A stretch of 32,253 bases of DNA, from positions 1 through 32,253 of the forward strand of contig SKLB01000081.1 in NCBI GenBank assembly GCA_007123465.1. Reading direction: 5' to 3'. The notes under the pieces are model-generated. The model was not told where the DNA came from. It made no database searches and worked only from the letters and a program-made list of their open reading frames with translations. Below, in pieces: positions 1-7,077 of this stretch. The DNA is from Spirochaetales bacterium (GTDB taxonomy: Bacteria; Spirochaetota; Spirochaetia; DSM-27196; PWMO01). A program made the translations under genes and the position numbers. Within the stretch, counting starts at the first letter, position 1, and each line of letters starts with the position of its first letter.

Positions 1-92
1 ATGATCAGCAGCAGAACGATCGCCGCCGCAAATCCAAAAAGCGGCGCCGCCAGAGACAGCAGCTGATACCGGTCAATTCTTGGCAGCTTCAT
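1..92 (-). CDS. ABC transporter permease, N-terminal fragment (runs off the left edge)
   Basis: Only the first 30 or so codons are in the window. They read MKLPRIDRYQLLSLAAPLFG and continue into a hydrophobic Ala/Ile/Leu stretch, as expected for a short cytoplasmic tail followed by the first membrane helix of an inner-membrane permease. The ATG overlaps the end of the upstream ATPase gene by 20 bases, so the two are translationally coupled. In the BMP/nucleoside ABC family the ATPase is normally followed by two permeases; this is probably the first. The family assignment comes from position, since too little protein is visible to recognise it by sequence. Confidence 0.7.
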   Translation of the reverse strand, partial: MKLPRIDRYQLLSLAAPLFGFAAAIVLLLI

Positions 93-1593
93 GATCCGAT
101 GCTCCCAGCATGTAGTTTCCAACTGCTTCCTTGGTTGTGGCCCGCGTATCGAGCACCGCGATCAGCTCTCCGCGGTACAAAACCCCGATTCGATCCGATA
201 GCGCCATGATTTCGTCCAGGTCCGCGGAAACCAGCAGCACCGCTTTACCGGTCATCTTGGCTTCCACCAGCCGACGATAGATGAACTCGGTAGCGCCGAT
301 GTCTACTCCGCGAGTTGGCTGACAGGCGAGCAGCAGCGCCGGTTGCCACGCCATCTCGCGAGCAATGATAGCCTTCTGCTGATTTCCGCCGGAAAGCGCC
401 AGTGCCGGCACAGACTCCGACGGCGTGCGCACATCGTAATCACGGATAGACTGCACGGCAAACTCGCGTATCGCGGCGCGCCGGATCATGCCGCCGCGGG
501 TCACAAACGGCGCACGATGGTGACGCCCGAGTACCAGATTATCCGCCAGTGAAAAGGGCATGATCAACCCGTAGCGCTGGCGGTCTTCGGGTATGTGTGC
601 TATCCCCGCCTCGCGCCTGCTGCGCACATCCAGCCCGACGATGTCTTTGCCGGCCAGCAGAATTCTGCCGCTGTCGAGACGGGTCTTTTCCGATATCGCG
701 CGCACCAGCTCGCTCTGCCCGTTACCTTCAACGCCGGCGATACCAAAGATCTCACCGGACTGCACACGAAAGCTGATGTTCTTCAACATCTGCGTGCCGG
801 CGTGGTTGGTGTAACTAAGCCCGGATACTTCCAGAATTGTATCGTTTGACCGCGGTGCCGGATTCTCAACTTTCAGCAGCACCGGTTTGCCGACCATCAG
901 CTCGGCGATCTGCGACTTGGTGACCCCTTCGCGCGCCATCGACTGAACCACTCTGCCGCGCCGCAGCACGGTAATGCGGTCAGCGACACTCAGAACCTCG
1001 TCGAGTTTGTGCGTAATGAAGACAACCCCGGTACCCTGCTGTTTGAGTTCTTCAAAGGTGTGGAACAGCTCTTTGACCTCTTGCGGTGTGAGCACTGCGG
1101 TTGGCTCATCGAAGACCAGAATAGTGGCTCCACGGTAGAGAACCTTGATGATCTCGACACGCTGCTGCATACCAACCGACAGGTTTTCCACAACCGCGTT
1201 AAGATCGAGCTCCAGTCCGTTCTTGCGCATCAGCTCGGTGATTCGTCTGCGTGGTGTTTCCAGATCGAGTACTACGCCATTCTCTTCACCGAGGATGATG
1301 TTCTCGAGCACCGAGAAAACCGGTACCAGCATAAAATGCTGGTGAACCATCCCGATACCCTTGGCGATTGCGTCTTTTGGCCCCGAGATGTTGACCGGTT
1401 TACCGTTTATGAGAATACTCCCGGCGTCTGGCCGGTACAGACCGTAGAGTATCTTCATAAGCGTGGTCTTGCCCGCCCCGTTTTCACCCACCAGTGCGTG
1501 GATCTCGCCGGGCTGCAGGTCAAACGAAACCGAATCGTTGGCGATCACGCCCGGAAACGTCTTGGTGATCCCGCGCATCTCCATCAGAGTCAT
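73..1593 (-). CDS. Nucleoside/simple-sugar ABC transporter, double ATP-binding subunit
   Basis: A 506-residue protein with two ABC ATPase halves in tandem, the layout of the YufO/NupA group that energises nucleoside or ribose-type import. The first half has a full Walker A (GENGAGKTT, residues 36-44), signature LSVGMQQR and Walker B ending VFDEPTAVLTP. The second half has a degenerate P-loop (GVEGNGQSE), signature LSGGNQQK, and ACQPTRGVD where the catalytic acidic residue is replaced; this asymmetry is normal for the family. The ATG has a GAGG seven bases upstream. It follows the BMP lipoprotein gene after 101 bases containing a hairpin and overlaps the permease start. Sugar versus nucleoside cannot be settled from the ATPase; the BMP partner favours nucleosides. 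Confidence 0.93.
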   Translation of the reverse strand: MTLMEMRGITKTFPGVIANDSVSFDLQPGEIHALVGENGAGKTTLMKILYGLYRPDAGSILINGKPVNISGPKDAIAKGIGMVHQHFMLVPVFSVLENIILGEENGVVLDLETPRRRITELMRKNGLELDLNAVVENLSVGMQQRVEIIKVLYRGATILVFDEPTAVLTPQEVKELFHTFEELKQQGTGVVFITHKLDEVLSVADRITVLRRGRVVQSMAREGVTKSQIAELMVGKPVLLKVENPAPRSNDTILEVSGLSYTNHAGTQMLKNISFRVQSGEIFGIAGVEGNGQSELVRAISEKTRLDSGRILLAGKDIVGLDVRSRREAGIAHIPEDRQRYGLIMPFSLADNLVLGRHHRAPFVTRGGMIRRAAIREFAVQSIRDYDVRTPSESVPALALSGGNQQKAIIAREMAWQPALLLACQPTRGVDIGATEFIYRRLVEAKMTGKAVLLVSADLDEIMALSDRIGVLYRGELIAVLDTRATTKEAVGNYMLGASDHEAAKN

Positions 1594-1619
1594 CTCGCGC
1601 CCTCGTGTCCGTTACGCAA

Positions 1620-1648
1620 CGGTAGAGCCGCCGGCGGCGACTCTACCG
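1620..1648 (-). terminator. Intercistronic hairpin between binding-protein and ATPase genes
   Basis: An inverted repeat with 8-bp outer arms CGGTAGAG/CTCTACCG encloses a GC-rich inner part (CCGCC/GGCGG). It lies in the 101-bp gap after the lipoprotein gene and has no T run. Hairpins here in binding-protein ABC operons commonly protect the upstream message or cause partial termination, so the binding protein is made in excess over ATPase and permease. The palindrome is seen directly; the role is inference. Confidence 0.55.
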
Positions 1649-1694
1649 TGAACGTGCACTACCATAACTATTAAGCTATAACCGCTCTAACCGC

Positions 1695-2852
1695 TTAGAA
1701 TGTTGCAGCTTGCCACTCGGCAATCTTGGTGTGACTATCGGGTACCGTGATTTCCCCGGCGACAACTTGAGCGCGCAGCTCTTCCAGCTGCTCGACGTAC
1801 GGCTCGACCATGTCGCGATTGTAGTCGTTGACCGCGTAGCCCACGCCACCGTCATCGAGGCCGTAGCTCACGTAGCCGCCGGCTACCGAGCCGCCACCGT
1901 CTATGAACTCTGATGACAGCAGGTGCACCGAGTTGTCGACGCGCTTGAGCATCGAACTGACGATATGCTCGCCAATCGCGCGCTCCTGCGCCGTGTCGGA
2001 CGCGGCGTACACCAGCCCCTGGTCAGAGTCCACCCCGATTGCCCAGCGATCCATATCGTAGGCGGCCTTGAACAGTCCGGTCCCCGAACCGCCGGCAGCG
2101 TGGTAGATGATCCGGGCATTCTGATTGTACATGTTGATCGCAATATTCTCGGCGGTCTGCGGGTCGTTGAACGCCGTTGGATCCTGGCCGATGTACTGTC
2201 CCATCACCATGCCGCTGTCGCGCAGCGCCGGGTTGACGTACATTGCTCCGGCAACAAATCCACCGTGGAAACGGTGAATCAGCGGAATATCCATTCCACC
2301 GATATATCCGACTCTGCCGCCTCCCATGTCATCGACCATCAAGCCCGCCAGAGCGCCCACCAGGAAGGACCCTTCGTGCTCGGCAAAAGCGATGCAGGTG
2401 ATGTTGCTGCTGGCATCGAGATCAGGAATGAAACCGTCTATCAGCGCAAAGTGCGTGTCGGGGAAATCCGCAGCAACTTTGCCCAGCGCGTCGGTAAACG
2501 CAAACCCGACACCAAACAACAGGTCGAAGCCGTCTTCGGCCAGTATGCGCAACAGCTGTTCACGATCCTGCCCACCTTCACGTGGCTCCATGTACTTCAT
2601 CTCGACCGCGTTGCCAAAGTCCACATCGTCCGGATCATCCGCAATGAAACCGCCGTAGCTCTCGGCAATCTGGACCAGTCCCTCGTACGCCGAATCGTTG
2701 AACGACTTGTCGCCCCGACCTCCGACATCAAACACGATTCCAATCTTGAAATCAGCGGCCTCGGCTTCTGCGGTAGCGTCGCGCTCGCCGCATCCGATCA
2801 GCGCGACCAGCAGCGCAACCGCAATCACCATCACAACCATTACCCGTTTCAT
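1695..2852 (-). CDS. BMP-family (PnrA-like) substrate-binding lipoprotein
   Basis: A 385-residue lipoprotein. The N-terminus is MKR plus a hydrophobic run ending in the lipobox LIGC, so Cys21 would be acylated and anchor the mature protein outside the inner membrane. The mature part begins FKIGIVFDVGGRGDKSFNDSA, typical of the basic membrane protein family (TmpC/PnrA of Treponema, Med, BmpA), and continues with the ligand-pocket regions GVGFAFTDAL, IYHAAGGSGTG and GVDSDQG. Members characterised in spirochaetes bind purine nucleosides. The ATG has a strong GGGAGG about seven bases upstream. It sits between the thymidine-kinase-like gene and the ABC ATPase, so it supplies the recognition step of this transporter. 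The exact ligand is not visible from sequence. Confidence 0.92.
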   Translation of the reverse strand: MKRVMVVMVIAVALLVALIGCGERDATAEAEAADFKIGIVFDVGGRGDKSFNDSAYEGLVQIAESYGGFIADDPDDVDFGNAVEMKYMEPREGGQDREQLLRILAEDGFDLLFGVGFAFTDALGKVAADFPDTHFALIDGFIPDLDASSNITCIAFAEHEGSFLVGALAGLMVDDMGGGRVGYIGGMDIPLIHRFHGGFVAGAMYVNPALRDSGMVMGQYIGQDPTAFNDPQTAENIAINMYNQNARIIYHAAGGSGTGLFKAAYDMDRWAIGVDSDQGLVYAASDTAQERAIGEHIVSSMLKRVDNSVHLLSSEFIDGGGSVAGGYVSYGLDDGGVGYAVNDYNRDMVEPYVEQLEELRAQVVAGEITVPDSHTKIAEWQAATF

Positions 2853-2897
2853 CTCTCTACCTCCCTATCGCACGCGATTCAATTCATTGCTCTCACG

Positions 2898-4061
2898 TTA
2901 GTCCCTTAGTACTGCGCTGTCAATCGAAAGATCGAGTCGGCACGCCCTGCGCGCATCGCGCAGGCGGCGTACAAGGAAATCACGATCCAGGTCGAGCTCG
3001 CCTGCCAGCTGCTGCATCTGAGATTCACTGACCAGGTTCTCCTCGACAAAGAGAAACAGCAGCGCACGCTCTGCGATGCAGGCAACCCTCAGTGCGTTAT
3101 TATTGATCTCGTCCGACGGTCTGCCGCTGTTGTAGTGCTCGGCGAAACTGCGCTGCAGCTGTGACGCCGACAGATCAGCGTGCAGAGCGTGAAGCTCCTC
3201 GCGCAAGCCTTGCAGATCGCCCTGTGCGGCGGCTGCACCCAAAGGTTTCAACACCAGAAATGTGTACTCTTTTCCGGGAAGATAGTGATGCAGATCGCAG
3301 CGGGTGCAGTAGTTTGGCTCACGCGAGTCTTCGCGTCGGGCATCACCGCCGACAATTATCAAGGGATCAAAGTAGAGCGCCGGGCACTCGCGGCCGTCCA
3401 CCTGGTAGTAGCGATAGGTGTAGAATGAGTCGGTCATGCAGTCGCTGTGCTCGCAATATGCGGTCAGCGGAAATACATCGGTAGCAAGGTCGAGCAGAAG
3501 CCTCGCGGAAGCGTTGAAAATCGATTTGCGGAAATTGAGAATCAGCGTAGGAAAGATGAATATCAGGCCGCGCTGCTGCGACTCGCGCAGAACTACGTAG
3601 GCAAGCCGTTCATCGTAGAACGAAGCCTCATCGATGATCCAGGTACCGGTCTGCGGATTGCGCCGCATAGCCTCTTCAAGGCCAAAAGAGTCTTCGATAT
3701 GCGCTATGGCTTCTCCGAGGCGTTCATAGCCGCCGCGGTACGCCAGCGCATCGTCGGGATAGTCGGGAAAGCGGCTGCGGTCGAGCGCTGAGCGAATGAA
3801 GAATACGCGTCTGCGGTCTGCTCCACTGTTGGTAGTCTGATCGGCTACCACGGCTGATTTTGTCAGCGCCACGCGCGAATCGCGCCATACCCGCGACGAG
3901 TACTCGGTTTTCCCCGAACCCATCGGCCCGATAACCAGTATGCGCCTCGAGCTTCGTACAAAGTCAAAATGATTGAATGCGTGGTGAATCTTGAGTTCGG
4001 GAAATCCCAGACTCTTGAGAAAGAACGCCGTATCGGAATCGAACGCGTCATCGGGCACCAT
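2898..4061 (-). CDS. Divergent thymidine-kinase-like P-loop protein with zinc ribbon and C-terminal extension
   Basis: A 387-residue protein whose motifs follow type II thymidine kinase in order: P-loop GPMGSGKT (45-52), IIDEASF (142-148; family DEAQFF), RGLIFIF, the FRKSIF region matching the family DFRGEPF segment, a Cys pair C203/C208 and a second pair C252/C255 suggesting a zinc ribbon, with GGDARRED just before the second pair. Ordinary thymidine kinases have about 190-230 residues. This one has a longer insert after the P-loop (about 60-125) and an extra helical C-terminus (about 285-387). The family phosphorylates thymidine to dTMP for salvage, which fits the nucleoside-type transporter downstream. 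It starts 25 bp after the isomerase gene; AAGGA lies 3 bp from the ATG and 6 bp from a following GTG, so either could start. It could instead be a P-loop ATPase of altered specificity. Confidence 0.7.
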   Translation of the reverse strand: MVPDDAFDSDTAFFLKSLGFPELKIHHAFNHFDFVRSSRRILVIGPMGSGKTEYSSRVWRDSRVALTKSAVVADQTTNSGADRRRVFFIRSALDRSRFPDYPDDALAYRGGYERLGEAIAHIEDSFGLEEAMRRNPQTGTWIIDEASFYDERLAYVVLRESQQRGLIFIFPTLILNFRKSIFNASARLLLDLATDVFPLTAYCEHSDCMTDSFYTYRYYQVDGRECPALYFDPLIIVGGDARREDSREPNYCTRCDLHHYLPGKEYTFLVLKPLGAAAAQGDLQGLREELHALHADLSASQLQRSFAEHYNSGRPSDEINNNALRVACIAERALLFLFVEENLVSESQMQQLAGELDLDRDFLVRRLRDARRACRLDLSIDSAVLRD

Positions 4062-4086
4062 GAATCCTTCTTGTATAGCGTATCAC

Positions 4087-5451
4087 TCAGATTACCTCGA
4101 TATCGAGGATCGAGCAGAGGTCCTCGAGCAACGAGCGGTTGTCACCGTAGGAAATAATATAGTGCTGGCTCAACACCTGCTGGATGAAGCTGTCACAATC
4201 GCCGTCAAAGACCAGGTCAAGACTCGGCAGTTGCGGCGCCGGCGGCGCCCACCCGGCCTCTTCCCAGCGAATCGGGTCCTGAGCGGTCACGTTCATGATG
4301 TGCAGCGCATAGCGGTTACCGCTATAGCCAAGGCGAGCAATGGTTGCCGGACCGGTCTTGAGCTTTGAAACATTCAGCAGACCTTCGCCGAAATCGCCAA
4401 AGGCGTTGGGAAAGATCGTTACCTCGCCATCCACTATCTCGCGCGGGACGTAATCCGGTACACCCATCAGGGCTCCCCGGTCAAAGAACTCGTAGAACTC
4501 GAGATACGCTGCCACCTGCCCCGTCAGATAGTGCACCATCAGCTGCGTAACCGCGCCCATGCTGTCGTTCTCCGGCACGCTACAGACGTTAATCTCGTCA
4601 TGCAACAGCGTCATAGCTCCCGCCGGGGCAAAACCCAGCAGTTTCTTGACACCGTCTACATCGCTGTAAGAAAAGGCGCCATAACCCCGTTCTTCGATCT
4701 TGTTACGAATTGCCAGATAAAGCCTGACCGAGTTCTCCAGTGTCTCCGCTGCCGGTTGCTTCTTGAAGACCCAGCGCCGGCTGACCTCCGCCGCGACCTG
4801 TTTAACCGAGGACGCATCGAGGTGGTCCATCAACTGCTGGATTTCGAGCAGGTCGAAGTGCTCTATCTCCGGGCCGATGCGGCTCTTCAGCGACACCCCG
4901 TCGTACAGTGTGCCGTAGAGCCGCATGTCACGAAACCCGGCCATACCGATCCTCGCACCGCGTAACTTACGTGCAGCATCCGCGGCACGGCAGTAAGACA
5001 CGATGCTGTCCACCGGCAGCTCCTGTCCGCGGCGGGTCAGCACATACTTGAACGTGAAGCCCATATCCGACATCGGTTTACGCAGTGCGGTAGTCCCGGC
5101 CTGGTCAGCGGTGGTGACAAATCGCTCGCCGTCCTGCCAGCCGCTGAGCCCGAGAAGAATCATCGGTTTATGCTTGAACGGTTCAATCACCGAGATGACC
5201 GCCCAGCTGGGTATCCAACCGGCTACGCAGACAATCAGTACACTGAAATCCTGCTGTGACAATTCGGCAACTGCGCGCGCAGCTTGTTGCCCGCCCGGAT
5301 CATCGGCCACCGCAGCGGTGGACCACAGATCTAAACCGGCCTGCTCCAGCTTTTTCATAACCGCCGCACAGCGCGTATCGATAAACTCGCGCGGAGTATT
5401 GACTTCTCCAAAACCGACAAATCCAGCCATGACCCGTGTCTGATTCTTCAT
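4087..5451 (-). CDS. L-fucose/L-arabinose isomerase-like sugar isomerase
   Basis: A 454-residue cytoplasmic protein resembling the L-fucose isomerase-related family (COG2407 type). The N-terminal half looks like a Rossmann-type region (GFVGFGEVNTPREF, VLIVCVAGWIPSW). The C-terminal part has the conserved style ATIARLGYSGNRYALHIMN and a Trp-rich end. Family members interconvert aldoses and ketoses using a divalent metal, but the substrate cannot be read from sequence. The ATG overlaps the TGA of the preceding FGGY kinase by four bases (ATGA) and has GGAGG six bases upstream, so isomerase and kinase are translationally coupled and probably act in sequence: isomerise, then phosphorylate the ketose. 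Confidence 0.8.
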   Translation of the reverse strand: MKNQTRVMAGFVGFGEVNTPREFIDTRCAAVMKKLEQAGLDLWSTAAVADDPGGQQAARAVAELSQQDFSVLIVCVAGWIPSWAVISVIEPFKHKPMILLGLSGWQDGERFVTTADQAGTTALRKPMSDMGFTFKYVLTRRGQELPVDSIVSYCRAADAARKLRGARIGMAGFRDMRLYGTLYDGVSLKSRIGPEIEHFDLLEIQQLMDHLDASSVKQVAAEVSRRWVFKKQPAAETLENSVRLYLAIRNKIEERGYGAFSYSDVDGVKKLLGFAPAGAMTLLHDEINVCSVPENDSMGAVTQLMVHYLTGQVAAYLEFYEFFDRGALMGVPDYVPREIVDGEVTIFPNAFGDFGEGLLNVSKLKTGPATIARLGYSGNRYALHIMNVTAQDPIRWEEAGWAPPAPQLPSLDLVFDGDCDSFIQQVLSQHYIISYGDNRSLLEDLCSILDIEVI

Positions 5452-6926
5452 GATTTCCCTCCAAACGTTGGTAGTAGCATCGTGTTCAGCTTCAGGTATT
5501 GCTGATACGTGTCCGCGTAGCTTTGAACCAGTTCCGTCTGCGGCGCGAATTCGCCGCGCATTCTCACCATCGCCGCCACCGCCTCATCCAGGCTAGCGTA
5601 GATACCGGCCCCTACCGATGCAAGAACCGCCGCGCCGAGGCAGGTTGACTCCTGCACCTCCGGTGTCACGATAGTGCAATTGAGAACGCTGGCCTTGATC
5701 TGCAGCCAGAAATCGTTGCGGGCGCCGCCACCGAGTGAGCAAACCCACCGGGAGTTCAGGCCGAGGGATTCCAGCATATCCAGGTTCTCTTTCAGCATGA
5801 ATGCAACCGATTCCATTATGGCCCGCACGATATGCGCCCGTGTATGCCCCAGGGTCAGTCCATAGATGACGCCGCGCGCCGCGGGATTGACCTGTGGACT
5901 GACCGCACCACTGAAATGCGGCAGTACAATCAATCCCTCACTACCGACCGGCACCTGCATCGCTTCGCGACTCAGCTGGTCAAAGCCGGCTCCTGCGCCC
6001 AGTTCGTCGCGAAACCATCGCAGAATCATCCCGGCGGTTGGAACCCACGGCAACACCACAAACGAACCGGGTAGCGCGTGACGATAGAGTCCGACCCGCC
6101 GTTGCGGATCGTACAGTGGTTTGCTGGAGGTGGCGCAGATCCCCAGCACCGTACCGGTGGTCTCGGTAATCGATCCCGGCACAACGTTGCCGGCGCCAAC
6201 CGCACCGGTAACCTGGTCTATCGGGGTAGTCACAACCGTGGTGGCGGCCTTCAGGCCAATCTGAGCGCGGAGCCTGATCCCTTCGCTTACCGAATAGCGC
6301 AGCTGAGGCAGCTGCGCGCGCGAGATGCCAAGAAACGCCAGCATCTCGTCCCACCAATCTGAATTCGTCAGATCGTAGTATAGCGTCGACGGATTGATGG
6401 CATGATCGGTTACGTACTCACCGGTAAGGCGGTAGATGATATAATCTTCCACCATCAGAAACATAGCGGCACGGCGAAATAGCTCCGGCTCGTGGTTGCG
6501 GATCCACAGAATCTTGGCCGCAGTCCAGCCCGGCACGATCTCGTGCTGACCGGTCCGCCGATAAACCTCATCGGAATCAAAAGCCGCCGCAATCCGGTCT
6601 GCCTCCTCGACAGCGCGATTGTCCAGCCACACGATTGCTTTGCGTAACGGGTTACCGGCTTGGTCGAGAACTATCAGGGTTTCACCCTGACTGGTAACAC
6701 CGACCGAGACCACATCCGAAGCCGATACCGCGGAGCTGTCGATAATCGCAGCGATAGCCGCCTGGGCGGCGGCCCAGTACTTCTCGGGGTCGATCTCCAG
6801 GATATCCGCGCGCGGCTTATCCAATGTGTACTCTTGCGTCGAGAGTGCTGCAAGCTGTCCGGAAAGATCGAACAGCGCGGCCTTGACTGCCGAGGTACCG
6901 ATATCCAATGCCATCAGGTACTGCAT
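5448..6926 (-). CDS. FGGY-family carbohydrate kinase (xylulokinase-like)
   Basis: A 492-residue sugar kinase of usual FGGY length. The N-terminal phosphate motif is ALDIGTSAVKAALFD, followed by GVTSQGETLIVLD and IVWLDNRA as in xylulokinases, and the second domain carries ETTGTVLGIC and the adenosine-type motif CSLGGGARNDFWLQIKA with ECLGAA-like STCLGAAVLAS. The reaction is ATP-dependent phosphorylation of a ketose or polyol in the cytoplasm; D-xylulose or L-fuculose-like sugars are the obvious guesses. It is the first gene of the minus-strand operon, overlaps the isomerase by four bases, and has GGTGGA eight bases before the ATG. It is divergent from the trehalose gene across a 151-bp gap. 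Confidence 0.88.
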   Translation of the reverse strand: MQYLMALDIGTSAVKAALFDLSGQLAALSTQEYTLDKPRADILEIDPEKYWAAAQAAIAAIIDSSAVSASDVVSVGVTSQGETLIVLDQAGNPLRKAIVWLDNRAVEEADRIAAAFDSDEVYRRTGQHEIVPGWTAAKILWIRNHEPELFRRAAMFLMVEDYIIYRLTGEYVTDHAINPSTLYYDLTNSDWWDEMLAFLGISRAQLPQLRYSVSEGIRLRAQIGLKAATTVVTTPIDQVTGAVGAGNVVPGSITETTGTVLGICATSSKPLYDPQRRVGLYRHALPGSFVVLPWVPTAGMILRWFRDELGAGAGFDQLSREAMQVPVGSEGLIVLPHFSGAVSPQVNPAARGVIYGLTLGHTRAHIVRAIMESVAFMLKENLDMLESLGLNSRWVCSLGGGARNDFWLQIKASVLNCTIVTPEVQESTCLGAAVLASVGAGIYASLDEAVAAMVRMRGEFAPQTELVQSYADTYQQYLKLNTMLLPTFGGKS

Positions 6927-6994
6927 ACGTTTTGTCCACCGTTTGAGAACAGTTCGTTCGTTGTGGCTGATGGTAGCAGAATAGCTGCGCCGCT

Positions 6995-7011
6995 GGCAAG
7001 CACAGCCTGCC
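6995..7011. promoter_or_regulatory. Possible operator palindrome between the sugar-kinase operon and the trehalose gene
   Basis: GGCAAGC-ACA-GCCTGCC is an imperfect dyad (6 of 7 positions) in the 151-bp divergent intergenic region, close to where a kinase-operon promoter would lie. A LacI-type regulator would fit, but none is encoded in the window and I found no convincing -35/-10 pair for the kinase operon. Confidence 0.25.
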
Positions 7012-7041
7012 GCTAAGGCACAACCTCCCAGTGCCGAGCAC

Positions 7042-7070
7042 TTTACGCAACAAGGATAACCGGATATTCT
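7042..7070 (+). promoter_or_regulatory. Promoter of the trehalose gene, placed for a leaderless transcript
   Basis: TTTACG (7042-7047) and TATTCT (7065-7070) are separated by 17 bp. The -10 ends seven bases before the ATG at 7078, so transcription would start at or next to the start codon. The only Shine-Dalgarno-like AAGGA (7052-7056) is 21 bases upstream, too far to act and upstream of the predicted start of transcription. Confidence 0.5.
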
Positions 7071-7077
7071 GTACTAT

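Noticed and set aside
1923..2909. 328-codon plus-strand frame opposite the BMP lipoprotein
   Set aside because: Antisense shadow; the lipoprotein has a lipobox, family motifs and a strong ribosome site.
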